Assembly: GCF_014725735.1 (NCBI RefSeq)
Contig: NZ_CP061368.1
Location: 3,487,225-3,551,224, forward strand
Origin: Wenzhouxiangella sp. AB-CW3
GTDB lineage: Bacteria > Pseudomonadota > Gammaproteobacteria > Xanthomonadales > Wenzhouxiangellaceae
Direction of reading: 5' to 3'
Length of the DNA: 64,000 nucleotides
Positions 37,970 to 45,367 of this stretch are shown here, in pieces. The notes under the pieces were generated by a model. It saw only the letters and a program-made list of their open reading frames with translations, had not been told where the DNA came from and did no database searches. Position numbers and translations under genes: made by a program. Numbering within the stretch: position 1 is the first letter of the stretch; each line of letters opens with the position of its first letter.

Positions 37970-38505
37970 CAACCATCATTCTGGTGTTGGCCGCAACCGC
38001 GATCATGCTGGCCGGCGCCCTGGTGCTGGCGCTATGCCTGAGCGTGCTTTATGGCGATACATCGGCGTCCTATCGACTTTTTGCCGTCCGGGACAAGCTC
38101 GTCCGTCTTGATATTGCCGGGGACATTGATCCCGACGACCCTTGGTTCAACCACACCTACGAACAGGTGAACTCGCTACTGCAATGCAGCTACATGCTTA
38201 GCAAGACGCGCGGCTGGATTGTCGCCGACCAGGCTGGAAAGCGGTTTGCAGAGCGTCGTTTCAGGGTTCGCGCCAAGGCTGCCCAGGCCGATGATCATCG
38301 CGCCAAAGCACCAACTTCCAGGCCCCCAGAACCCTTGGTTCCCATTCTCCAGGAACTGGATCTGGCGTTAGACCAGCTTCTCAATACGCACATGGGTTGG
38401 ATCATCCTGTTGAACTCGGCCACCAGGCAGTACAGAAAGCTTTACAAGCAAAAGGCCAAAGAGCTGGATGACGACATTCACCGCGGCCTGCAAATGGCTC
38501 ATTAA
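37966..38505 (+). CDS. Membrane-anchored protein, unrecognised
   Basis: 179 residues. An N-terminal membrane helix (IILVLAATAIMLAGALVLAL) is followed by a cytoplasmic-looking domain with many charged and aromatic residues (YRLFAVRDKLVRLDIAG, FNHTYEQVNSLLQCSYMLSK). A Pro-rich linker near 115 leads to a second helical segment (ILQELDLALDQLLNTHMGW, then SATRQYRKLYKQKAKELDDD). I see no catalytic motif and recognise no family. Start overlaps the upstream gene by 4 nt. A helical sensor or scaffold is possible; that is inference only. Confidence 0.6.
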   Translation: MTTIILVLAATAIMLAGALVLALCLSVLYGDTSASYRLFAVRDKLVRLDIAGDIDPDDPWFNHTYEQVNSLLQCSYMLSKTRGWIVADQAGKRFAERRFRVRAKAAQADDHRAKAPTSRPPEPLVPILQELDLALDQLLNTHMGWIILLNSATRQYRKLYKQKAKELDDDIHRGLQMAH

Positions 38506-38525
38506 CACCCCGGCCAGCTATAAGG

Positions 38526-39359
38526 TCAGACGGCAATCGGCGCCTTGATCGGCGGATGGGACTGGTAACCGACCAGCTCGAAGTCCTCGTAGACAAAATC
38601 TTCGAGTCGACGGCGCTCGGAATTCAGGCGCATCGTCGGCGGCGGCAGGGGATCGCGGGAGAGTTGCTCGTCGACCTGATCGAGATGATTGAGATAGAGG
38701 TGGGCGTCGCCGAAGGTGTGGATGAATTCGCCGGGTTTCAGATCGGTGATCTGGGCGACCATCAAGGTCAGCAAGGCATAGGATGCCATGTTGAATGGCA
38801 CACCGAGGAAACAGTCGGCCGAGCGCTGATAGAGCTGGCAACTCAGGCGCCCGTCGGCGACGTGGAACTGGAACAGGCAGTGGCACGGCGCCAGCGCCAT
38901 GCGCCCGGCACGGGCATTGTCCTGCGGAGACATGGATTCATCCGGCAGGTCGGCCGGGTTCCAGGCGGATACCACGTGACGGCGTGAGTCGGAGCGTGAG
39001 CGGATCTGCTCGACGACCTGGGTGAGCTGGTCGATCGAGCGCCCCTCCGGTGTCGGCCAGGAGCGCCACTGCGCGCCGTAGATCGGACCCAGGCTGCCAT
39101 TTTCGTCGGCCCACTCGTCCCAGATGGTCACGCCATTGCGCTTGAGGTACTCGATGGTGGCGTCGCCGCGAATGAACCACAGCAGTTCGTGGATGATGGA
39201 TTTCAGATGGACTTTCTTGGTCGTCACCAGCGGGAAGGACTCGGACAGGTCGAAGCGCATCTGGTAGCCGAACACGCTCAACGTCCCGGTGCCGGTGCGA
39301 TCGGACTTGCGGGTGCCGTTTTCGCGAATATGCCGAAGCAGGTCGAGGTAGGTTTTCAT
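38526..39359 (-). CDS. thyA: Thymidylate synthase
   Basis: Methylates dUMP to dTMP with methylene-tetrahydrofolate. 277 residues. Visible motifs: [32 protein letters not shown], catalytic Cys in [31 protein letters not shown] and [12 protein letters not shown]. The longer frame back to 39755 is not supported; ATG 39359 matches the family start ([11 protein letters not shown]). Overlaps lgt by 4 nt, the same lgt-thyA arrangement as in E. coli. Confidence 0.96.
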   Translation of the reverse strand: MKTYLDLLRHIRENGTRKSDRTGTGTLSVFGYQMRFDLSESFPLVTTKKVHLKSIIHELLWFIRGDATIEYLKRNGVTIWDEWADENGSLGPIYGAQWRSWPTPEGRSIDQLTQVVEQIRSRSDSRRHVVSAWNPADLPDESMSPQDNARAGRMALAPCHCLFQFHVADGRLSCQLYQRSADCFLGVPFNMASYALLTLMVAQITDLKPGEFIHTFGDAHLYLNHLDQVDEQLSRDPLPPPTMRLNSERRRLEDFVYEDFELVGYQSHPPIKAPIAV

Positions 39360-40210
39360 GTCTTGTTCCGGTAAGCGAAGATCATCAGCGCCACGCCAAT
39401 GATAAACATGGGCACCGAAAGCAGCTGTCCCATGGTCATCCAGTCCAGCGCAATGAAGCCGAGATGGGCGTCGGGCTCGCGGAAGAATTCGGCGAGAAAA
39501 CGGAAGAAACCGTAACCGGCCAGGAACAGGCCACCAACGGCGCCGACCGGGCGCGGCCGGGCCGAGTACAGCCACAGCACGACAAACAGCGCCAGCCCCT
39601 CGCCCAGCGCCTGGTAGAGCTGCGAGGGATGCCGGGCGAACTCGTCGAGGTTGCCGGCCAGGTACTGCTGATAGAGCGTCTCGGAGAACCGCCCGCCGGA
39701 CTGCACTGATTCGGGAAAGATCACTGCCCAGGGCACATCGGTCTGACGCCCCCACAACTCCCCGCCGATGAAGTTACCCAGCCTTCCGGCCGCCAGCCCG
39801 ATCGGCACCAGCGGCGCGGTGAAATCGGCCAGACGCAGAAAGCCGCAGCCCAGGTGACGGCCATAGCCCCAGATGGCGACAAGCACGCCGACCAGACCGC
39901 CATGGAAGCTCATGCCGCCGTCGCGGATATGGAACAGCATGAGCGGATTGCCAAGAAACGAATCGAAGGCATAGAACAGCACATAGCCCAGCCGCCCGCC
40001 AACAATCACCCCGATCACCCCCCAGAACAGGAAATCACCCACCTGCTCCGGATTGAGCGGCGCATCGTCACGCCGTGCCCGCACCCGCCCAAGCAGCCAG
40101 AATGCACCGAACGCGACCAGGTACATCAGGCTGTACCAGTAAATCCCAAAGCCGCCAACCTGCACGGCCACCGGATCGAGCTGGTGGTAGAAGAAGTCGG
40201 ACTGGTTCAT
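39356..40210 (-). CDS. lgt: Prolipoprotein diacylglyceryl transferase
   Basis: First enzyme of lipoprotein maturation; transfers diacylglycerol from phosphatidylglycerol to the lipobox cysteine. 284 residues with seven membrane helices. Signatures: [30 protein letters not shown], the essential region [10 protein letters not shown] with His, and [14 protein letters not shown] with the Lgt signature Arg/Asn/Glu. Several lipoproteins in this window (57.1, 61.0 kb) are its likely substrates. Operon with thyA. Confidence 0.95.
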   Translation of the reverse strand: MNQSDFFYHQLDPVAVQVGGFGIYWYSLMYLVAFGAFWLLGRVRARRDDAPLNPEQVGDFLFWGVIGVIVGGRLGYVLFYAFDSFLGNPLMLFHIRDGGMSFHGGLVGVLVAIWGYGRHLGCGFLRLADFTAPLVPIGLAAGRLGNFIGGELWGRQTDVPWAVIFPESVQSGGRFSETLYQQYLAGNLDEFARHPSQLYQALGEGLALFVVLWLYSARPRPVGAVGGLFLAGYGFFRFLAEFFREPDAHLGFIALDWMTMGQLLSVPMFIIGVALMIFAYRNKT

Positions 40211-40250
40211 GGGTGGGGATTATCGCAGATCGACCGCCGGGGGTCTTTAC

Positions 40251-40322
40251 GTCTGTGCGTCTGTGCGTCTGTGCGTCTGTGCGTCTGCGCGTCTGTGCGT
40301 CTGTACGTCTGTACGTCGGTCG
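40251..40322. repeat. 8-bp tandem array in the lgt / DUF255 gap
   Basis: Eight octamers in register: GTCTGTGC four times, GTCTGCGC, GTCTGTGC, then GTCTGTAC twice, ending in a degenerate GTCGGTCG. It occupies the divergent gap (40211-40403) and therefore the promoter region of lgt-thyA and of the DUF255 gene. Confidence 0.85.
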
Positions 40323-40350
40323 GTGCGTCCGCAGGTCGGTGAGCGGCGCT

Positions 40351-40374
40351 GACGCACCGACGCACCGACGCACC
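40351..40374. repeat. Three-unit 8-bp array, inverted relative to 40251-40322
   Basis: GACGCACC three times in tandem. GTCGGTGCGTC-type sequence around 40317-40328 is complementary, so the two arrays can pair as a long stem in RNA or single-stranded DNA. It lies 30 bp before the DUF255 gene start. Confidence 0.75.
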
Positions 40375-40403
40375 GCCGACCCGGAAACCCTTAACATGGC
40401 CCC

Positions 40404-42467
40404 ATGAAGGAACAGAAACCGCAAAACCGCCTCGGCGACGCGCTCAGTCCCTATTTGCTGCAGCATGCCGACAACCCGGTGCACTGGCAGCCCTGGGATC
40501 GTGAGGCGCTGGCCATGGCGCGGACGCTCGACAAGCCCATCCTGCTGTCGATCGGCTACAGCGCCTGTCACTGGTGCCATGTCATGGCTCACGAGTGCTT
40601 CGAAAATGACGACATCGCCGCATTGATGAACGCGCATTTCGTCAACATCAAGGTCGACCGCGAGGAGCGTCCCGATCTCGATCGCATCTACCAGATGGCC
40701 CACCAGTTACTGACCGGGCGTGGCGGTGGCTGGCCGCTGACGGTGTTCCTTGACCCGGACAGCCAGGCGCCGTTTTTCGCCGGCACCTATTTCCCCCCCG
40801 AACCGCGCCACGGCATGATGGGCTTCGACCAGTTGCTGCAACGCATCCACCAGGTCTGGGCCACGCGTCGCGCTGAGTTGCGCGCCCAGCACCTGCAGGT
40901 CCAGGAAGCGCTTCAGGCGATATCGAGGCCGCAAGGCGGTGACCAGACCGGTGACCAGGAGGAGCTGCCCGACCCGGACACCCTGATCGCCGAGCTGTCG
41001 GCCCGCTTCGACGCAGACCACGGCGGATTCGGCACCTCACCGAAGTTCCCGCAGGCACCGCAACTATCGGCGCTGGCCACATTTGCCGAAGACGACCAGG
41101 CCGCCCAGATGCTGGCCGACACGCTCACCACCATGGCCCGGCACGGCCTCAACGATCAACTCGCCGGCGGCTTTTTCCGCTACTGCGTCGACCAGGCCTG
41201 GGAGATCCCGCACTTCGAGAAAATGCTGTCGGACAATGCCCAGTTGCTGGGTCTCTACGCCGATGCGGCGGTACGCTGGAAGCGCAAAGACTTCGAGCGG
41301 GTGTGCGAGCGCACAGCGTCCTGGCTGGACAGCGAAATGGGGCTGGAAGGCGGCGGATTTGCCGCCAGCCTGGATGCCGACACACCCGACGGAGAGGGTG
41401 CCTTCTACCTGTGGCGGCCCGACGAGGTCGATACGGTACTTCACGGTCAGGAACGCGAGTTGTGGTTCGAGCGTTACGGCCTGGACGGCCCGCCAAACTT
41501 CGACGGCAAACTCTGGCACCTGGTCATCGCCCGTTCGATCGGCGAGATGGTGCGCCCCGGTCTCGACGAATCCGATATCCGTGCGTCACTGGATCAGGCA
41601 AGGGGCAAGCTCCTGGCCACTCGCAACGAGCGCACCCGCCCCGGGCGCGACGACAAACTGATCGCCGGCTGGAACGGCCTGGCGATCGAGAACCTGGCCC
41701 GATCCGGACGGCTGCTGGGGCGGTCCGATTGGTGTGAACGGGCGGCCGAATCACTCGATTCGGTGGCCGTGAAGCTGTTCGGCCAGGACCCGCCGCGCGC
41801 AATCTGGCGCGGCGGACGCAGTGCGCACCCGGCCACCCTGGAAGACCACGCCAACGTCCTGCTGGCCTGCCTGGAACTGCTCGCCTGGCGTTTCGAACCG
41901 CGCTGGTTCAACCTCGCCCGGCGCATTGCCCGACGCATCGTGGACCAGTTCGTCGACGATGATTCGAGCGCCATGTACCTGACCCCGCTCGAACACGAAG
42001 CCCTGCTCACGCGTCCGCTCGCGCATGCCGACGATGCCACGCCGGCCGGCGCCGGGCAGGCCGTGCTCGGCTTGCTCCGGCTTGGCGCGCTCACCGGTGA
42101 TATCGCACTTTTGCGCGTTGCCGAAACCACCCTGGCCGCGGCCAGTGCGCAGATGCGACAGCAGCCCCTGGCCCATGCCACGCTGTTTCGCAGTGCCGGG
42201 GAACTGGCATCCCCGACAGCACAAGTGCTGATTGGTGGCGCCGGCAAGACAGCCGACGGCTGGCACCGAAAGCTGGCCGGTCACGCCGGACTGCACTGTT
42301 ACCGCCTGCCTCCGGATCTGTCCGTCGAGGACCTGCCCGCACAGCTCGAACCAATGGTGCATGCGGAGCAGGCCACTGCCCGAATCTGCCTGGGAAGGCA
42401 ATGCCTGGCGCCGATCGACGACTTCGACCTGCTTCAGGCCCGGCTGGCCGATGATCGCAGACAATAA
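40404..42467 (+). CDS. DUF255 thioredoxin-like / six-hairpin glycosidase-like protein (YyaL/SPATA20 family)
   Basis: 687 residues. The N-terminal DUF255 thioredoxin-fold domain carries YSACHWCHVM near 55-60 (a CxxC pair), preceded by SPYLLQHADNPVHWQPW. The rest is an alpha/alpha-barrel of the six-hairpin glycosidase type (PKFPQAPQL, RYCVDQAWEIPHFEKML, GEGAFYLWRPDEV). Widespread and conserved to man (SPATA20), but the reaction is not established. No signal peptide, so cytoplasmic. Its promoter region contains the octamer arrays. Confidence 0.9.
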   Translation: MKEQKPQNRLGDALSPYLLQHADNPVHWQPWDREALAMARTLDKPILLSIGYSACHWCHVMAHECFENDDIAALMNAHFVNIKVDREERPDLDRIYQMAHQLLTGRGGGWPLTVFLDPDSQAPFFAGTYFPPEPRHGMMGFDQLLQRIHQVWATRRAELRAQHLQVQEALQAISRPQGGDQTGDQEELPDPDTLIAELSARFDADHGGFGTSPKFPQAPQLSALATFAEDDQAAQMLADTLTTMARHGLNDQLAGGFFRYCVDQAWEIPHFEKMLSDNAQLLGLYADAAVRWKRKDFERVCERTASWLDSEMGLEGGGFAASLDADTPDGEGAFYLWRPDEVDTVLHGQERELWFERYGLDGPPNFDGKLWHLVIARSIGEMVRPGLDESDIRASLDQARGKLLATRNERTRPGRDDKLIAGWNGLAIENLARSGRLLGRSDWCERAAESLDSVAVKLFGQDPPRAIWRGGRSAHPATLEDHANVLLACLELLAWRFEPRWFNLARRIARRIVDQFVDDDSSAMYLTPLEHEALLTRPLAHADDATPAGAGQAVLGLLRLGALTGDIALLRVAETTLAAASAQMRQQPLAHATLFRSAGELASPTAQVLIGGAGKTADGWHRKLAGHAGLHCYRLPPDLSVEDLPAQLEPMVHAEQATARICLGRQCLAPIDDFDLLQARLADDRRQ

Positions 42468-42481
42468 TCAGGGATAATCAC

Positions 42482-42499
42482 CGCACACACGTTTGTGCG
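42482..42499. promoter_or_regulatory. Small palindrome upstream of the SLC13 permease
   Basis: CGCACA, loop CACGTT, TGTGCG (42482-42499) in the 47-bp gap before the permease start. It could be an operator or a leader hairpin; short, so a weak call. Confidence 0.3.
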
Positions 42500-42514
42500 T
42501 AAAATCACACCGTC

Positions 42515-44344
42515 ATGACCTATGCCCTGCCCAACTACCACGCGCTGGTCGTCCTGCTACTGATCGTGGCGACCCTGTTCGCCTTTTCACGTGGTCGGCT
42601 TCCGCGAGAAACGGTTTCACTGTTCGTGCTGGTGCTGCTCGCGGTCGCTTTCGAGCTGTTTCCCTTTCAACAAGCCGACGGCGAGGCAATACGAGCCACC
42701 AACTTCTTTCTGGGATTCGGCCACGAGGCCCTGATTGCAGTCTGCGCTTTGATCATTCTCGGTCAGGGGCTGGTGCGCACCGGCGCACTGGAGCCGGTCG
42801 GACGCCTGATCGGCAGCATCTGGCGACAAGCCCCAACCTTCGCCATGCTGCCCACGCTGCTGATCTGCGCGGCCATCAGCGCCTTCGTCAACAACATCAC
42901 CATCGTGATGATCTTGCTGCCAATCCTGTTGAGCCTGGCAATGCGCTCCAACCTCCCGTCGTCGCGTATCCTGCTGCCCGTGGGCATGATCACCATTGTC
43001 GGCGGCATGAGCACCACGATCGGCACCGCCACCAACCTGCTGGTGGTCGGTGTAGCGGCCGATATCGGTGTGGCACCGTTTGGCATGTTGGATTTCTTCC
43101 TGCCGGTGGCCATTGCAGGCAGCATTGCCATTCTCTATCTCTGGTTGATCGCCCCACGACTCCTGCCGGAACGCCAGGCGCCATTGCAATCGGGAGTCAA
43201 GCGCCTCTACACCGCCCAGATCCGCCTGGGCAAGTCCAGCGACGTGATCGGTCAGACCCTATCCTCTGCCATCGAGCGCTGCGACGGAAATCTCAAGGTC
43301 GAGAAGATCCAGCGGGGTCCAGGGGTCTTCATCACTCCTCTGCCCGATGTCTCACTAAAGGCCGGCGACCGGCTGACCACGACCAACACCCAGGACAACC
43401 TGCGGGAGTTTGCACACGTTCTGGGCGGACGCCTGTATTCGGGAGATGTCGAGATCGATGATCAGCATCCACTCGGAGCCGATGACCAGAAAATCGCGGA
43501 AGTAGCCGTAACCCCCTCTTCGAAACTGGTCGGCCTGCGTATCGGTCAAGCCAAGCTGCTTTCCCGTTACGGCTTGCGACTTCTGGCCCTGCACCGCTTC
43601 AATCGCGAAGACCAGACACGCACCACCGCACTGGACAACATCGTAATGCGTTCAGGTGATGTTCTGCTCGTCCAGTCCTCAGCCCGGCAACTGGAAGCAG
43701 CCAAGGACGGTCCCGACCTGTTGGTGCTAGACGGCAGCATCAAACTGCCCAAGACCACCAAGGCGCCAACCGCATTGGTCATCATGATTGCCGTGATCGT
43801 GATTGCGGCACTCGGAATCCTCCCCATTGCGCTGAGTGCATTGTTCGGCGTCATCGCCTTGCTGGTGACGCGCTGCCTGACCTGGCACGAAGGCATGGGT
43901 GCAATTTCTCTTCAGCTCGTGCTGGTCGTGGTCGCCAGCCTTGGCCTGAGTTCGGCCTTGATGCTGACTGGCGGCTCGGACTGGATCGCGCAACTCGTTC
44001 ACGCATTCAGTGCCGGAATATCGCCCTTCCTTCTAGTCGGCGGGCTGATGCTGTTCATGGCCCTGATGGCCAACCTGGTCGCCAACTACGCAGCCGCCAT
44101 CATCATTACACCGATCGCAGCAAGCCTGGCCCAGCAGTTCATGCTGCCGGCCGAGCCGCTGATTCTGGCTGTCCTTTTCGGTGCCAATCTGAGTTTCGCC
44201 AAGCCCACGGTCTACAAGACCAACCTGCTGGTGATGAATGCTGGTGGGTACAAGTACAAGGACTTCGTGCGCGTCGGCCTGCCTCTGATGCTGTTGCTGT
44301 GGGTGGTTCTGACCGCGACCCTGGCTTATGCGTACCAGATCTAG
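42515..44344 (+). CDS. SLC13/DASS-family permease with two RCK_C (TrkA-C) domains
   Basis: 609 residues. Membrane helices lie in both halves, with the family clamshell motifs: AFVNNITIVMILLPI then STTIGTATNLLVVG in the N-half, and a matching NLVANYAAAIIITPIAAS in the C-half. The middle (about 215-400) is cytoplasmic and holds two RCK_C-type ligand-binding domains (LRIGQAKLLSRYGLRLLALH). Such proteins move dicarboxylates, sulfate or other anions, usually with sodium; the substrate here is unknown. Its last codons overlap the start of the btuF-like gene, and its stop is the first bases of a 7-bp tandem array. Confidence 0.85.
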   Translation: MTYALPNYHALVVLLLIVATLFAFSRGRLPRETVSLFVLVLLAVAFELFPFQQADGEAIRATNFFLGFGHEALIAVCALIILGQGLVRTGALEPVGRLIGSIWRQAPTFAMLPTLLICAAISAFVNNITIVMILLPILLSLAMRSNLPSSRILLPVGMITIVGGMSTTIGTATNLLVVGVAADIGVAPFGMLDFFLPVAIAGSIAILYLWLIAPRLLPERQAPLQSGVKRLYTAQIRLGKSSDVIGQTLSSAIERCDGNLKVEKIQRGPGVFITPLPDVSLKAGDRLTTTNTQDNLREFAHVLGGRLYSGDVEIDDQHPLGADDQKIAEVAVTPSSKLVGLRIGQAKLLSRYGLRLLALHRFNREDQTRTTALDNIVMRSGDVLLVQSSARQLEAAKDGPDLLVLDGSIKLPKTTKAPTALVIMIAVIVIAALGILPIALSALFGVIALLVTRCLTWHEGMGAISLQLVLVVVASLGLSSALMLTGGSDWIAQLVHAFSAGISPFLLVGGLMLFMALMANLVANYAAAIIITPIAASLAQQFMLPAEPLILAVLFGANLSFAKPTVYKTNLLVMNAGGYKYKDFVRVGLPLMLLLWVVLTATLAYAYQI

Positions 44345-45185
44345 GGTTCAGGGTTCAGGGTTCAGGGTTCAGGTCGGCTTCGGGTGGCTGGTAGCCGTGT
44401 TGCTGGTTCTGGGCTTCGCCGAAGGTGTGGCGCAGGACAAGCCGCGGGTGATTTCGCTGGCGCCGCATCTGACCGAACTGGCGTATGCCGCCGGTGTCGG
44501 TGACACCCTGGTGGGTACGGTCGACTGGAGTGACTATCCTTCGGAAGCAGCCGAGCTGGCGCTGGTCGGGGATGCATTCCGCTACGACCTGGAGACGATT
44601 CTCGGGCTGGATCCGGACTACGCGCTGGCTTGGCGGGGGGGCTCTCCGGCGGCCGCGGTGGGGCGGATCGAATCACTGGGCATCGACATCATCTGGATCG
44701 AGATCCGTTCGCTCGATGACATCGCAACGGCCCTGGAAACGCTGGGTGAGAGGCTGGGGTCTGCCGAGGCCGGAGCGGCAGCCGCACAGGCATTCCGTTC
44801 CGAGCTGGAGAACATCAGCTCGCGCCAGGCAGATTCCGGCGACCGTAGAACCGTGTTTTACCAGGTCTCGGCCCGCCCGCTTTACACGCTGGGCCAGCGA
44901 CATGTCATCAACGAAGTCTTCGAGCTCTGCGGGCTGGAGAATGTTTTCTCCGATCTCGATACGGAAGCGGCCGTGATCGATATCGAGGCCGTGCTGGCCG
45001 CCGAACCCGATTTCATCATCGCAGGTCATGAGAACGACGACAGCGACCCCCTGGCGCGCTGGCGCAACACGCGACTGGTCGATGAAGGGCTGACCGAATT
45101 GCATCGGGTCGAACCCAGCCTGCTGGTACGCCCGACACCGCGAATCATTCAGGGGGTTGAGCATGTTTGCTCGTTAGCCCGTTAG
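44328..45185 (+). CDS. BtuF-like periplasmic substrate-binding protein (B12 or metal chelate)
   Basis: 285 residues. Helical-backbone binding-protein fold: RVISLAPHLTELAYAAGVGDTLVG, DYPSEAAELALVGDAFRYDLE, LGLDPDYALAWRGG, and WRNTRLVDEGLTELHRVEPSLLVRPTPRIIQGVEHVC. These match the BtuF branch of B12-binding proteins. From ATG 44328 the n-region (MRTRSRVQGSGFRVQ) is encoded by a heptamer array, followed by signal core WLVAVLLVLGF and cleavage near GVAQ. GTG 44397 would leave too short a signal. The stop lies inside an octamer array. Probable partner of the BtuCD genes 35 kb away. Confidence 0.82.
   Translation: MRTRSRVQGSGFRVQVGFGWLVAVLLVLGFAEGVAQDKPRVISLAPHLTELAYAAGVGDTLVGTVDWSDYPSEAAELALVGDAFRYDLETILGLDPDYALAWRGGSPAAAVGRIESLGIDIIWIEIRSLDDIATALETLGERLGSAEAGAAAAQAFRSELENISSRQADSGDRRTVFYQVSARPLYTLGQRHVINEVFELCGLENVFSDLDTEAAVIDIEAVLAAEPDFIIAGHENDDSDPLARWRNTRLVDEGLTELHRVEPSLLVRPTPRIIQGVEHVCSLAR
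44343..44370. repeat. Four-unit 7-bp tandem array inside the btuF-like 5' end
   Basis: AGGGTTC four times, then AGG. It contains the stop of the upstream permease (TAG 44342-44344) and encodes residues about 6-14 of the btuF-like precursor. One unit more or less would shift the reading frame unless translation starts downstream. Confidence 0.85.
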
Positions 45186-45260
45186 CCCGTTAGCCCGTTA
45201 GCTCGTTAGCTCGTTAGCTCGTTGGCTCGTTGGCTCGTTGGTTCGTTGGTTCGTTGGCTG
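45173..45260. repeat. Eleven-unit 8-bp tandem array with graded drift, overlapping the btuF-like stop
   Basis: Octamers in order: GTTAGCCC three times, GTTAGCTC three times, GTTGGCTC twice, GTTGGTTC twice, GTTGGCTG. Each step changes one base. The btuF-like stop codon (45183-45185) is inside units 2; the rest lies in the 182-bp gap to the next, convergent permease gene. Confidence 0.88.
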
Positions 45261-45343
45261 GTTGCTCGAAGTCGCAGTGCTGACAAGCAAGGGCGGGAGG
45301 CTACGTAGCCCTTCCTGAACCCTGCTCCCCGGTCTTCTCCATC

Positions 45344-45364
45344 TCTCACCTTTTCCCCTTTCCC
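45344..45364. repeat. Three-unit 7-bp pyrimidine array
   Basis: TCTCACC, TTTTCCC, CTTTCCC just before the stop of the convergent SLC13 permease gene. The first two units are identical to units 3-4 of the array at 27586-27620. Confidence 0.55.
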
Positions 45365-45367
45365 GCC

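Noticed and set aside
40251..40374. CRISPR array
   Set aside because: Units are only 8 bp with no spacers and no cas genes nearby.
44343..44370. Telomere-like repeat
   Set aside because: AGGGTTC superficially resembles telomeric units, but it is a four-copy array inside a bacterial operon.
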